Source of the DNA: Eutypa lata
Lineage: Eukaryota; Ascomycota; Sordariomycetes; Xylariales; Diatrypaceae
Reading direction: 5' to 3'
Assembly: GCA_022661535.1 (NCBI GenBank)
Contig: JAKULF010000003.1
Span: forward strand, 1,798,001 to 1,862,000
Length of the DNA: 64,000 bases
The notes under the pieces: generated by a model
The model's input: only the letters and a program-made list of their open reading frames with translations
Told to the model about the DNA's origin: nothing
Databases searched by the model: none
Made by a program: the position numbers and the translations under genes
Part shown: one piece after another, positions 24,817-39,019 of the stretch
Position numbering within the stretch: position 1 is the stretch's first letter
Layout: the number at the start of each line of letters is the position of its first letter

Positions 24817-27800
24817 GGGAAATATGTACTTCGTGAGAGGAGCATTATATGTAGGTAGTTCAAATGTTGGCGATTGTGTCATAGCAAATGTCTAGTTACC
24901 TAGACTTGAACTTGAATATCCACCGACACGAGAACCTAAGCTTTCCCCACTAATTAACTTAGGCGCCACTGAGCAGCGAAAGAAAGAGGTACCTTTGGCT
25001 TTGGTACGCATTGCCTCGGAGTCTCCATTGTTGCTAACGTTTCTGTTGCCTCCGCGGGCTCGCCTCCAAAATCCTACCGGCGGAAGATGACCTCACTGAC
25101 GAGGTGCTAGCAGCTCAGCACCCGGAAAGGTCTGACAACTGGCCTGTACTAGTACTTTTAAGGTTAACTTGTATCCTGCTATCCTATCTTTGCTCTCCAA
25201 CGCCGCCGTCACGTCGTCACTACTAGCAAGCTAATGTGCACGGTATGGATATACTGTACATTACTACTGCGCTTTCTTTCTCAGACCTGCAGCTCTTCGC
25301 ATCAATATTGAGGGGGTATTATATGCCAAATCTCGTCGTGAATGAATGCTCGATTCGCTATAGGACGATCGAGGCTTGAGCTGGGGGCGGATATTTGTAC
25401 ATAGCAGCCAACGCCTTGTTGTGAATGAACAATGAATTCTTGAAGGGTCTGAAGGGTGTGAGGTGTGAGGGTACGTCGCCGCATACACCCTGTTTCTAGT
25501 AAATTCCTGGAATGCATCATTGCTGATGCTGGGTAACGACGTCAGTCATGAAAGGCGGTATATGACACTGTGGGGTCAATTTGATTCCTTAGCTCGAAGA
25601 ACATCGTCATTCATGCAACCCTTCTTAGTTTCAGCGCGAAACTATCAGAGAAGGGCAGGTAAATTTCGCTCCTGACAGCAGAACATTTTGCCTAATATAG
25701 GGAGTCAACGTGTCGGCTAAACGGTGGGAACGAACGCGGTTAACGATTAGTTAATGTATAGGTAAGCTATGTATAGAGCATAGAGCCGCTATCACCTGGA
25801 GATTTCTTATGTAGGAAACCCAGGAGACTTTAGTTTTACTCTATGTACGTACTTAGTTATTCTCTACATGGAGCACCGCACATGTGTAAGGTGGCCCGTG
25901 AAACAGTCAGCTTTCTATCAAGAAAACCATCTGTCCGTTACTCAGTAATGGACGGCGTTACCTCTTGCCTGAACAGGAACAATTATAGGTTGCTGCTTAA
26001 GGGTTTATGATAACTGGGAAAATTAACATATAGTTAATGACAGGCATTATATTACCAGTAATAATGCATTCTACGTCTTATTTCATATAAAGACAATATA
26101 TGCAGTAATATGTACACATATAAGTGCAGATATAACTAATTGCGAGTAACTACACCTAATTGACCTTTAACATTTGAGGCGTGTAAATAATAGGAATGAC
26201 ATATTTCACTAGGGCCGGCATATTCCAAGTATCGATACATTTCCTCGTCAATCAATCTGAAATGAACGACGCTAGCAAGGGCCTGTTCAGGGGCTCCCTG
26301 TCTCTGGTCTGCAACTGTGACGTAGTCAAATTTCCAATTTTCTTTTCTTTCCGACCAGCGCCTAGTCTAATTGGACAGCGAGTCAACCGTCTGCTGTCTA
26401 GTAAGAACAGTTTAAAGACCGTTTGGCTTGCAAGCTTGTACGAACAGTGAAGATAACTCAAGTCTCAACTAACTAACTATATACATAGAGAAAGAGAGAG
26501 AGGGGTAGTTCTCAGCTATAGACATGCTCTGTATGATGTTCGTATCTACGAATACAAAAGTAGAAACATATATGAATAGAAATGTTTGTTACCTGAAAGG
26601 GTAGCAAGTAACATCGACTGTCTCTCTAGGCATTATTTTCCCATTTTCCCAGACCCTGCATGACTATGCCTTCCGTCCCACTTCCTCCGCATCAGTGGCG
26701 TAGGCTAAGAATAAGGCTCGCAAGCTTGGCAAGCCACCCTCGGGCTAGCAGCGAGGGAAAAAATGATACATGCATGGGCCTGCCCTTGTAAGTCAACCGC
26801 TGGGATTTCAGATGCCACTCCCGCTAGCCCGCCAGCTTAGCAGCCCAGGTATTGTAATAATTACTAGTTAGCGCAAAGTAGTAACGCCTTGGGGGGAGGG
26901 GGTGGGTGTCCCACTATCTCTATAGAGGAAGCCGTTCAATAGTGTTAAAGTCCATACATACATACTACGTAGGCATGTAGATACCGACATGTAATAGGTA
27001 CTTACGAGATATATTTAACATTATGTCAATTCAATTGACTACGTACTAGTAATGATAGGGGAATTAAGCATATGTAGCCTCACGCCACAAGACTTGTGTG
27101 GTCTTCCCATCATCCCAAACAACCAGCCAACTTACACACGATCCAACCATTCCGTTCCCATTCATCATCGTTGGTCGGTTACTGCTCTAATTACATACCT
27201 CACCTACATATTTATTATAACCAGAAGATTAAAGGAAACATGGTATTTAGTTACTAGTGTGGTGTATGAGTGTGTATAATTCCCCATAGTTATCATATGG
27301 CCTCTCATCGTTGCATAGTTACCAGCATACTGTACTTTACCTACTCCAGGATACATATAGAACCCCTGTTGGTCTTGTCCCACATATGACCCTATTGTTG
27401 ACTATTCTGGTTAGCAAGACCCTGATGCCCTTCTTTTACATGTGTGGTATATCCCCTGTCTGGCGCTGCCCCAGTCATCACAGTCTGTTCTCTCTTACGT
27501 ACCTACTGGAGCAACCCCATCCCTATCTATCATCGTAACCTGTCTAGTAGTGGAGGCATTTGTCTATGTATGTAAAGCCTGCTTCATCCTCACCCGCCCT
27601 CGCCAGGTGTTCTCATCACTCCTCAAACCCACATCATTGAGCAACGTTGGAAATATATACGTATATACATACATACATACATCTCGACAGCTTCGACGAC
27701 ATTACCCGCATCTAAAACCTTAACATACGTACATAGAAGAGAGAGAGATAGTAGATCGACAACTTCTTCCACCCCCCAAGGTCATTATACTAGTTACCAA

Positions 27801-28474
27801 GGAGAACCCGGTTCTTGCTGATCTTCTACACTTCGGTGTTGAGACGAGCCACCAAACTCCACAATTCTCATGACCTATCGAGTCTCAAAACGGTCGCGGT
27901 CAAATTGGACACCATTTTCTCAGTTGTCGGCCTCCCGTTCGACCACCAGCTCGATATCCTACCCTCTAGTACCGTATTATATCACTCACTCCAACCCTGT
28001 AACCGCGGCCTCCTTTAGTAGGAAATATTGAACTGTCGATCACTCTTGTTCACCGTTGTCACTCTGCGCTTATACCACTGGGCCCACTCGTCCCGCTGAC
28101 TGGAGAGCATTAAGCTTCAGACGATTTGGCTGGGGACCTGCAAGTACCGATTGTGTTAGGCTTGTACCTCCCCCTTCAGCCATAGGAGCGGTTCCTTGTC
28201 GAATATCTGCTTCTGAGTCCTGCCGGAGACACTTAAGGCTCGCTGATCCCACCACCACTACCATCAGCTCGACCCGTGACTGACATTTCTTCTTGCTGGA
28301 ACTTGGAAGACAAGTCACCGTCTCGGCAGGGTAACACGAATCTACTCCTTTCGGGATCTCGCATTGATCAGCGGGCTACTTGAATCTTGTTTCCTCTTTT
28401 TTTTTTATACCAAGAGAAAACGGAACCGAGTTGAAGCCTAGGGAAGACTCGTCTCCCAGCTTCGCTTATCATCT

Positions 28475-28498
28475 ATGTTTATACCTCGTCAAAGATGA
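28475..28498 (+). promoter_or_regulatory. Seven-codon uORF overlapping the FlbC-like start
   Basis: ATG at 28475 reads MFIPRQR and stops at TGA 28496-28498. The stop shares bases with the main ATG (28495-28497) as ATGA. A ribosome finishing this uORF would sit exactly on the main start, the layout used for termination-reinitiation coupling. Initiation here depends on the transcript start lying upstream, which I cannot see. Confidence 0.5.
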
Positions 28499-29798
28499 CA
28501 TTAACTCTTGACAATCAATCTCGACTCGGGGCCCTGAACTTCGATCACATGTCTTCCTACTCGAACCCTCCGCACTTTACCAACCCGTGGGCCTCGGGCT
28601 CCTCCGGTCAACATGGCAGCCAGAGCATGTACTCGCAAGGGGTCGGTGCCAGCTTGAATGGCATCGATTCCGTGACGAAGCAGCATGCCGCCGGCCGACC
28701 AACCGCCGCGACTAGCGGTCCAATGGCGCCGTACAGCAGCATTCCGGTGACGGCAGCATCTTCAGCAGGTAGCAGCACTCTCATGGCGGACGTATATGAA
28801 CAGCAGGACTTACTCAATATGCCACAAGATCTCTTAAGCCTAAACCGAATGCAAACCACTTCAGCCCCCTATGGAGAGCAGCCGTCGTACGCGACGGCAA
28901 CGTCCGCTTCTCCCGTCCACGCAACGTATGCCGCATCGCCGTCGCCTTATGACGGCATGTCTGGGTATGCGCCCGCACCGATGCGATCGACATTTGCTCT
29001 TGCACCAGACGCCGAAAATCGAAGGTATTCCCAGCCATCAGTTCCTTCAGTTCCAATGAGCGACCCTGGCTCCGGCGACCCAATTCGCGCTCACCGAAAC
29101 TCATTGATTGACATAAACTACAGGGGTCTTCCACAACATGACGACCGGAGGAGTTTTGCCGACGCCCTGGATGCTGGTCAAGGGATGCTTGCGATGAGCC
29201 AGGAAACACCACGGGCTATCTACCCTCCCGGCGGCAGGTCTCGTGGGTCCACCGACTCGTACGGTTTCCCGTCGACACACTCGACAAGTTCGTCGATCTC
29301 GTCGGCGAGTAATTATGGTAGTGGTTACTATGCAGGGTCTATCGACTCTTCAGTTAGCGATTATTCGACGGCCGGCTCTGATATCGAATCAGTAACCTCT
29401 CGGACATTGCCGCGGCCTAATCTCATGACCCAACCACCTCCTGCGCCCCAGTCTATGATGGGGCAATTTAGTTCCAAGGTGTCTTCAAGCACCCAGAAGA
29501 AGCATAAATGCAAGGTTTGCGACAAGCGGTTCACGCGACCGAGCTCATTACAGACGCATATGTACAGTCACACTGGGGAGAAACGTAAGTTCTGCTCCGA
29601 GCCCATAGCTCTGAAAATCGTACGTTGGTGGGAGATAATGAGGTGGCTGACCAGCATGCAGCATTTTCTTGTGAGGTTGAGGGGTGCGGAAGACATTTTT
29701 CCGTTGTATCCAATCTGCGACGACACCGTAAGGTTCACAAGAACGACTCCAAATCAGATGCCGGATCAGAAGATCACCAAGACGACCATTCGGATTAG
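28495..29798 (+). CDS. flbC: C2H2 transcription factor, FlbC-like
   Basis: Exons 28495-29584 and 29662-29798 (77-nt intron, GTAAGT...ATGCAG) encode 408 residues. The first 330 are disordered and rich in Ser, Tyr, Pro and Met, typical of an activation region. Two C2H2 fingers end the protein: C339-C342-H355-H359 in CKVCDKRFTRPSSLQTH and C367-C372-H385-H389 in CEVEGCGRHFSVVSNLRRH, followed by a short acidic tail ending in DDHSD. The intron falls inside the inter-finger linker and splicing restores the canonical HTGEKPF. Finger sequence and C-terminal placement match Aspergillus FlbC, an upstream regulator of conidiation; another C2H2 regulator with similar fingers is possible. If the intron is retained the frame stays open to 29859, giving a 454-residue protein with only the first finger. 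The gene is isolated, about 12 kb from CCT4 and 10.5 kb from SF3B1, and a uORF stop overlaps its start codon. Confidence 0.8.
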
Positions 29799-32700
29799 TC
29801 AGTTCGACTTTTACACGTTTTATGATATGTGTGATTCTATGCGAAATTATGGTTTTTAGATCCTTTTTGATCATATTTATTTATATGCGGATTCTCATGT
29901 CACGTCTTGTCACGCCAACCGGGTTCAAGGGTTTTATTTTAGAAGAAGGCGAGACACCGATCATCGTTATTACGGTTCGATGAAAAACAAAACAAAACGA
30001 CGGGGCGATGGTCGCGAAATACCATCAACGAGTACAAAAGGCATCAACGCTGAAAAAACTGTTTGTGTGCTGATTTTGGGTGCGATATCCACGAGTCATT
30101 TGGTAGCGCTGGAAGCATTGGAGGGAGTCTTATAGATCTGGGAGGGGAAAAAACTCCCTCTGTCGGGTCATCCGAATGTTACTTCACGTCGATCGCTCGT
30201 GGTCCACATGTTCGGACTATACATATACACTTGGGGTTAAGGGATCACATTTTTTTCTTCTCGAGGAGATACCCTCAAAACGGCGTTCAGGATGATTGGG
30301 GTTATGGTTTTCACAGGGATTTTGAGGCGACATTGAATGCATTCGTTACACTGGGAGGCTGCTGCTGGTTCCGTCAAGAGGACGGAGTTTGTCCGGAGCG
30401 TCTGCTTCGAGATTAGGACATAAGGTTTGGAGAGCACGAGAGCCGAAGAGAAGCGACCACTTGTACTATTAGCTGTCATACACATATACCCGAAAGGCGG
30501 AGTAACTTCAATGTATGCGATGGACTCCTTTATGGGTGCTCGCGTGACAAGAAGTTTACGTTCGCTACCGCGGATTGTAATCTAATGGTCGATTCACGAT
30601 GTTAAAAACTTATAGCCACTTGATCGGATTTAGCTATCCCGTCCGCAAATCGCTGATGCCATTGAAGTCAGATGCCATAATATCCCGTTCCCCTCAATTT
30701 AAATGCGTGCGATATGGAAGCGCAACGTCCGCGACTCCTTGTTTCGCGGGTCCCTAGTGGCCGGCTCGACAGGAGAGATCGGCGCCGGCCTTCCCACGAG
30801 CGGAGTCGGCGCTGAACCGAGGAACCCCAAACCGCATAACTTTAAATGAAGCAGCCACTCAGATCGCCGGCCCTCCGTTCATCAGTTTATTGACCTGTTT
30901 CGGAGAGCTGATACTACATACATAACTACATACTTAAAAACGAATAGTACTAGCTTCGTTCGTGGTGGGAGGGGACCGATTAAATTGGATATGGTATGCT
31001 CCGTTCGTTGTGAGGAGGACCTAACTATGTAAAGTACGTACGTGACGATGCACCTGCCTGGTATGACTTACCGACGGTGGTTACTGATGATACCACCACT
31101 ACACCACTACACTAGGTACTACATACCTACTCGGGGTCTCGTATAGGAGTGATGCTGAGCGAGTGAGTGGGACTTCTACTACTACTCACGGGGAGGGGAA
31201 GGAAGGAAGGGGTCCTTGACGATGCGAGGCGAGGTCGTCCTTTACCCCATCGACTAGTTAACTATCGAACGTCCACTCCCGTCCTATCGGCGTCACAAGT
31301 CACGCAACCGGCCAACCAAACGAAGCGATGCAAGGACCGAAAATTTGTACATACATAGAAATTTCACTCGCCGCCAGACCTGTTACGGCGGCAGGCATGT
31401 GCAATACAATAGTTACATACATACCTACCTACCTAACTATCTACTCACCTACCTTGGAGGAACCAAGACACGTAGACACGCACCATCACTAGTTGTTCTA
31501 TTCTTGTTTTTATTTTTTATTTTTTTCAGTATCTCTTGCACGTGTGGGCATGCCCACGGAACGCCCGTTCACTAATTACATACATAGCTACATACTTACA
31601 CAAACTAAACCGACTGGGCTGACCGGCCTCGTGGATGGGGACACCACATAGGTAGCAGAACAATCTACATACATAGCCTAGTTATTATGTACATATAATA
31701 CGTACATACCTACATTCAATGTAGGGCTCCCCGAGGAAACGAAACAACTATGTATTACCTCTTATTACATACATACATACATACATACATAGGAACATAA
31801 AAAAGGCAAAACCGGGTCCTCGACGTACCGGTCGCACAGCTCCGCGCCTGAAATAAACCCAGTTGCCAGTTCGGGTTGCGATCTTCGCTTGCGCTAGAGG
31901 AAGAGGGGTGGTGGTGGTGGTGGTGGACCACTAAATCAAATAAATAAATAAATAAAAAGAGAACGGGAAAAAAAAAAGGCAGAAGAATAAGATCATACCC
32001 ACTCAAAAAGACTAGCGAACAATCAAGCAAGCAACTATGTATGTATGTATGTAGCAGGAGAAGAGAGGGTGAGTGTGAGGAAGTAAAAAAAAAAAAAAAA
32101 AAGGTCCAGTTCCAGTCAACCAACCATCCACCCTCGCGGCTCCTAAAACATGAAACACGCTGGTGTTGTGGGGGCCGCCGCGGGTGGGCAGGGGCACAAC
32201 GGCATGTAAGTGGTTCGTGCATGTGTAGGACTAGCTAGTTACCCTCTAGCTGTGGTATAGAGTAAGGTAATGTGCTATATGTATTATACATTCTGTGTGT
32301 AACAGTATGCGTATATCTATCTACTACCTACACATATGTGCGTATGGATGTAGTAATAGCAATAAAAGCCCACACACACGCACGCACGTACATAATGCAT
32401 CGTGTGTTTACCTATCAGTGTTGTAATATAACTCTAGGTAGTAAAGTATACTTGCTCAATCTGGGTTCCGTACCCCCTACCCCTTTCTCTGTATATGTGT
32501 GTGTGTGTGTGTTGCCCTCTTTTCCTCTCCAAGGGTGAGAACAGAAAAAAAAGGAGCGAATCCCTTCCTCCCTAAGTTAGGCAGGAGGGGATCCCGGGGA
32601 ACGGGTCTGGGGTTTCGGTTCGGTTGCGGCGAACGGAGGATAAATAGGGTCCGTTAATCAGTTCGTCATCGGTCGTTCGCTTGGCTTTGTTTCCTCCTTG

Positions 32701-35700
32701 CTATGTATGTAGCCACCCGGCCGGCCCTATCTCACCCTGCCTTGCCAGCTTGGCTCTGCCTTCCTGCTTAGGTGAGAGAAAAGGGGAAGAAGAAAATAAT
32801 ATGTATGTAACTACGTAGGCTTCGTATGGACCTCTCTTACACTGTATTATTGTATTACTAAGTGCTATGCTGTTTTTAGTTGTGCATATTCTATAATAGT
32901 ATATGCTCACTCACCATACCTCTACCTATGTAACTTAGACATACCTATATGTGGGTTGACACTATTATATAGCAGCACATGTGGGTTTTGCAGATCATCT
33001 TTAGGGGACCACGCAGACGCGGTGCAGACATTGCATACATACTTACATAAGAGAGGATGACGTTGCACGTGTGAACAAGTATTATTACTAAGAACTTGCA
33101 GTGTCTATCAGTTCATGATACCTAAGTCATTGGTGTAGGTATACCGACCTACTTACATACATACTTCTCAGCCAAACTTTCAGCGCGGACAGCTGACTCG
33201 CTTACCAGCCGATCTGGCTGGCGGGCAGACAAAGCCCGCCAGCAATGCCCCCCCTCGACATGTAATTCTAGAATACACCTACGTACACAGGCTTGCTTGC
33301 CTATGCCCACGTCCGTTCCTTCCCACCTACACACTTCACATAGCATAGCATAGCCATAGTAAAGCTATGAGAGTGAGTGAGAGAGGCGGACGAAAACGAG
33401 TGATGACGATGAATAAGCACTATGACGTCTCCTCACCCCCCTTTCTTCCCCCCTCCTAACATAAGGTGAGAGAGAGAAGACGGCAACCGAATCAAACGGC
33501 GAAGGAATCACAGCGTCTGCGCTAATGTACGTGATGCCTTTTTTTTTTTTGCTCTTCTCCTTTTCTTTCCGGCCTTTCTACCTACATACCTACCTACCTA
33601 CCTCAACTGCTGACGGGCATATTTTGAAACAGGATCGCCATCTTCGCTGGACGAATAGGTTTCGCGGAGGGAAGCCGTGACATAGAGGTGGAATTTTAAC
33701 AGCGACAGCTAAGAAAGAATGGCAAAATGCCAAGAATTTTGCTGGCTGGCTGGTGGCGGGGGAAGAAAAAGAAAAAGAAAACCCGCCTGCGTACATGCGC
33801 ACACACATACCGGCGTGCGTGGTTTGCGGGGAAAAGGGGGGGGATGGGCATCCGAATACGTCGAATGTGATCGGTCCGTATCTAGATGGTCCATCTGGCG
33901 GGTTGCTTTCCCTCATGGCCGTCAAGGTTCGCTTCGCCCGCCCGTTCATCAAGACCAAAAAAGAAAAGAAAGAAGAGGAGTGCTCGGCGGTTTATTCTCG
34001 CCTTCTTCCCCTAGTTCAATTACTTATGTATCTAGAACAGCGGGCTATCGAGGTAATCAAGATATTGAAAGCGCTATATTTGATACTTCGGTTCGCATTC
34101 CGTGATGAACGAAACAGAAGCTACATACCTACGTATCATCGCCGTCATCGCCACCACCAACTATTACAGCCTCCTAACTAGTAAGGTACAATTAACAAGA
34201 AAAGACGAAACATAAACTATCACAGCAACCGCGGATACTCTAACCAATCAGTTCCAGCCAGTCTGCCAGTGCAGTTACCAGCTTCTCTTTAGGCCCGTTT
34301 AGTTATATGTAAGTTGTAGTGGTTGAGTGGTAGCCTCCCTGCCTCCCCTCCGAGGGGCGTAAATGGTAAAAAATCTATTGGTACGGAAACAGATATACCG
34401 GGGCGGAGAGGAGATATGGGTGGGGTGGGGTGGAGAGATCGTAGGAAGAGACGAACAAGGGGCGAACGAGACGTTGTTGAATATCCAGATTGTAAATACT
34501 TAAATACTGTGGTACTTTAGTATTATCATCGTAACAGGTACTTGGGTATTCTAGCTGTTCACTGATAGGTATGTAGATAGATAATATGTAGTTATTGTTT
34601 ATTTTGGTGTCGTGATGAGTACATATCTATAGCCAGTGACGATGAGGGGGAGCTCCGATCTCGTCGACCAATTACAAGACCAACTTGCGAGATCTTAGCT
34701 TTTCATCTTCTTTTCTTTTCACCAGCTCTTGCTTAATACATAAAACAATATAAAGGTACATATCCAGCGAAGAGAAGCCTAGTTACTCGACGCCGTTGGC
34801 TCGTCGAACCGGTGCGAGGATTTGAGAATGGAGAGAGGGGCAAAGCCAATGCAATCCGCAATTCGCGCCAATGACGCCACGCCCTGTCGCCGAAATGACG
34901 TCGTAGGGCTTGCCTTTCTCTTTTTCTCACCGGGAAGAGCTTGGAAAAGAGAGCTGAACCTTCGCTTCATTCTTTCGATCCCCCTTTTATCACATCTTGA
35001 CCGGTCCGGTTCCACCGGCTAACTAGTAACGAACCTATAGGAGTCAAGCTAGCCCAAGCGGCAGCACCATTGATGACAAGCTTAAGAATTATTAACTATG
35101 TAGTTACCTACATAGGTGAAACTAGAGAGCCGTCAAACAATTCGTTCGAGAAAGAAAGAGGAAAAAACAGCCCCCTGTGAGATGTGAGATTGGATACCCA
35201 TGCCAAGACTCTTCATTGGATGGCTACATTGCCTTGCGTGATCTTCAGGGTCCTCCTGCCTGTGCAGGAAGTGGGAGTCCGTCGGGAAGGGAAGCCTAGG
35301 CGACCTCGTCTTGTAATCTCATTGGTTCATCTGACTAACAACTTTCTACAGTATCTTTCCTTTTTGTAATCAGGAACTCCAGAAGGTAACGCGATGATGA
35401 TGATGATGATGATGATGCTAATGATGCTGCTAGGTATATCAAGAATTCTTCAATACTACGCCGTTGAGATCCGCTTGTCGTGGTTTAATGCGTGAAGGGC
35501 CTACTTTCCCTGCATTCCTACATACCTACCCCCTACTTTCACTCCTTTGGCTTGCTTACCTTTTGCCTTCTGCCTCTCCCAGTCAGTCATGGTGATGCAA
35601 TAGACGGATGTTCAAGAATCCGCGCGCCACCATTCCCCTGAGAGGCGAGTCTGCGCCTCGTTTCTTGTTGCTGTTTATATAACACAATTCTACCCCCTGG

Positions 35701-35898
35701 CTGGCTGGTTGGCTGGCTGGTTGGCTGAGCTCTGATAGGGTTTGACAAGGCGACGGACGTGACCGGGTCGATGACCTTGAAGGCATTGACATATTGTTCC
35801 TTTTCATGCGTCTATATGTTTGCAATTATCGTATGTATGTAAGTATGTATGTACAACATCTTTCGAGGTGGTCAGGTTTGATCTTGTACTTTTGCGAC

Positions 35899-35921
35899 CA
35901 CACACACACACACACACACAC
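35899..35921. repeat. (CA)n microsatellite
   Basis: About eleven CA units. Confidence 0.9.
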
Positions 35922-38900
35922 TGCCTCAAAAGCCGCGAAGGATTCTTAACTACATAGTTAGTTACAAAAGTAGTTAACTGCCATCAGTAAGCAGTTGGCT
36001 GTCCTTTCTGGTAGGGTAGTTAACTACTAAATATTGCCCATATCCCCACTTGAAACCAATCTCTATTATGACCGTGCCAAGAATAAGATGAAGGGCCAAG
36101 CTTTTGCGGTTGACGCGTCCTCGACTGAAGGGGCATAGCACAAATTAGTTATGGATAGTTAGTTAGCCAAAAACCCCATAGTTATCTCGCATGTTCAATA
36201 CCCTCTCTCCCCATACATATGCCCCCATGCTTGGCTCGCTATACTACTGCTACATACCTACCTACGCATGGTAATCGCCCTTCCCGTAGCGTCCCCTCGT
36301 CCCGTGGAGTTTCCGTTTCAGTGCCGGTCTCGTTAACCGGGTCCTACTGCATTGGGTCGTGGTGACTGCATCTGAATGCCGACGTCGCATTGGATGTGGG
36401 CGTGGGCATGGGCATTCTCTCACACACACACTCTCTCTCTCTCTCATCATACATACTTCGTACATAATCAATCCGTCTTTTTGACACTTTTGGTTATTGT
36501 GCGGATGAGGAGAGGAGGGGTTTTGCCTTTGCTGTGATGGAGAAATGAATATAATTCAGACTCGCTTTGTGTTTCTCCTCTGTAACGTAGCTCCCCGATC
36601 ATCTATTTTCTTTATAGCCGTACCGGAAACGCCCGTCTCGTGAATCTTGACCCTTCCCCCTTCCCCCCCCCCCACAGACCGCGGTACATATATGGTTCAC
36701 TATGGTATAGTATGATATGAGATGCAATGTTCTGGTTATTGGAACCAACGTGCTCGAGAAAAGAGGTGCTGTAGAATACATACATACATAGAAAGGGTGT
36801 GACTAGCAGCTGCAACGCTACCTCATGCAGAATGACGAAATGTTTGTGCTTGCAGAAGCGGAGCAACAATATAAGGGGCTGAGAGATACAGGGAAGCTCC
36901 TTGCTCCCAGCCGTGGAGGGTTGCAAGGGGATTCTCCACGGCGGAACGGGCGTCTTTTACCTTACCCTACCTCGTACGTAGTTGTGTAGTAGTTTTGGTA
37001 CGTAAAATACGGTCTATAGCTAGAGATCTCTGAGTCGAAGACGGTTTATATTCGGACACTTGAATTCCAATCAAGACAGGCGGCTGTTTGGTTGTGTACG
37101 CCTGTCTCACGCTCCGAATCGTCTGTAATCTGTCGCGGTTGTGTATCCTATGCATGTATGTATGTATCTATTTATTCACCTACATACCTACTATCTACCA
37201 CGTAGTAACTTTGTAGGCTGTGTTTGTTACAGGTAATGGACCCTGATTTACATGAATTATACTATGTATTTGCGCTCTGATAGTGTCATTTGAGTCGCTA
37301 CAACATACATACGTAAATAGCTCGTCGGCATTCACGATGCATACATTGTATACATTAAGTGTAGGTACGTATGCATCTTGAACGCGATGTGACTCTGAGG
37401 TTTCAGCCTTTCTGACGGGAGGCTTTTTGGTTGGAGGCTCCTCGTAACCTTGAATATCTTGATACTTGAGGGGGGGAGGAGAAACAGAACACCTCTGTCG
37501 TAATGGGCTTTGGGGTAAATCCCATTCTCATGCCAATGGGAATTGGGGCATCCCCAGGACCCTTCGCGGAGCACTAGAATACTTCTTACATGAGAGAGAC
37601 CACATATTTGGCGTGTTACTGTAGGCCAATCTCTTCTCGCTTGCCGTCTACTGGACGGAGGCCCTGGTTTGCCAAGTGACGAACGAGCAAGAAAGTATTA
37701 ATTCATATCTTATACATATGTAGGTTAACCTACACATACCATTAACCATGCGATGCCTGCGCAGGCGAGTGACAAAGAAAGTAGGCAGGAACTTGCTCAT
37801 TGGCTTGTTCCGAATATAGTCATGCACCTTTTTATGTCTCTTAGCTCTCTCTACTAAAAGCATGCTGATGCGTTGTCTCTATTGCCACTGACTGTTGCAG
37901 TAGGCAAGTAGGTCTCTGACCGTTTGTATTGCATTAGTTAGTTATGTGTTATACTCAAGAATGAGAGGCCAGAGGTTCTTTATTGTGTCTTCTCTTCTTA
38001 CTACGTAGTTATCTGTCTGTCTGTCTGTTGGCTGGCTGGTCGCGCGCTGGCCACTATCTCACCGCCACTTGGCACGAATCCAATCCCGTTCAAGCTGGCC
38101 GGGGGCAGCTGTGGTCGATACCCGGCCCACCACCCTCCCATGTCGCCCTCTCACTCAGTCTCTCACACGACACGCCTTTTCTTCCCGACCGAAGGAACGC
38201 GGGTTTGCCTAGTGGGAATTCCCCTTCCATTCTTTTGAATCACAACTGCATCTCCCAAGTACCGCGTTGTACCGCTTAGCCTTCTCCCAGGGCCCCAGGG
38301 CCCCATGTACTATACGTATCATCCTTGATCCCCTCATGCGAACACGTGAAGAAGTACCCCATCTCCAATTTTCCGCTGGAGCCATGTACCTGTCAGTGAA
38401 CAAGGTAACTATGTAGACCACCACACCACTTTTATTCTTTACTAACTAATATCAACTAACCACATAGCAGATGAACTTATTATTCGTAGGCAGTGGGCTA
38501 CTGTAATAACTAATTACCTATCTAGAGGCTAAAAGGACTCTCTCGCTCTAGTAATGCGCTCCAATGCGCTTCCGTTCATACCCTAAATAGGTCCAAACGG
38601 GTTAACCGACTGACCTCCTAATAATAATAATATAGTGCTTACGTGCTTACCTTACAGTGAGATATAGGGTATGCGGAAAGCAGAAAGGGGGAAAGCTCAA
38701 CTTGCCTAGTTGCAATAGTGTTTACTTGCTGGTGGGTTTGTTAGGAAGAAGGAAGAGGAGGTCGTACAGTTCACCAAAATCTCCTATCTACCTATGTATC
38801 ACCCTACCTACTATTTGGTCTACATACGTTACGTTACCACTTGCAGAAAAGAAGGGGAAGAAACAGTATGCTGACAATCCCCACAAGAAAAGAGGTGACA

Positions 38901-38965
38901 GAGCGCTGGGAGTTGTTCGTCGATAATTTTTTTCTTCTTGTCGGATGCTGTAAATAGAACAAACA

Positions 38966-39019
38966 CATACATACATACATACATACATACATACATACAT
39001 ACATACATACATACATACA
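38966..39019. repeat. (CATA)n microsatellite, longest in the window
   Basis: About 13 near-perfect tetranucleotide units. It produces repetitive Met-Tyr-Val-Cys frames on the minus strand and Thr-Tyr-Ile-His frames on the plus strand that are not genes. Confidence 0.95.

Larger units (their letters stand above)
17500..28474. other. 11-kb gene-poor region upstream of the FlbC-like gene
   Basis: No confident gene. All frames are below about 105 codons. The DNA is dotted with simple repeats (AC 22216-22242, TGGA 24790-24816, C run 23872-23883) and CATA, TAGG and TACGTA motifs. Minus frames at 18700-18897, 19846-20225 and 22529-22819 look faintly protein-like but lack starts, splice support or recognisable domains. 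The proximal 1-2 kb probably holds promoter and leader of the FlbC-like gene. Confidence 0.5.

Noticed and set aside
30063..30416. 117-codon frame downstream of the FlbC-like gene
   Set aside because: GTG start, no recognisable motif, and position within the probable 3' UTR.
33719..34181. Overlapping plus frames of 128 and 142 codons
   Set aside because: Driven by Gly/Lys/Arg and His/Thr low-complexity sequence, with no recognisable features.
38966..39019. Regular repeat resembling an array
   Set aside because: It is a continuous CATA microsatellite with no spacers, so not CRISPR or any spaced array.
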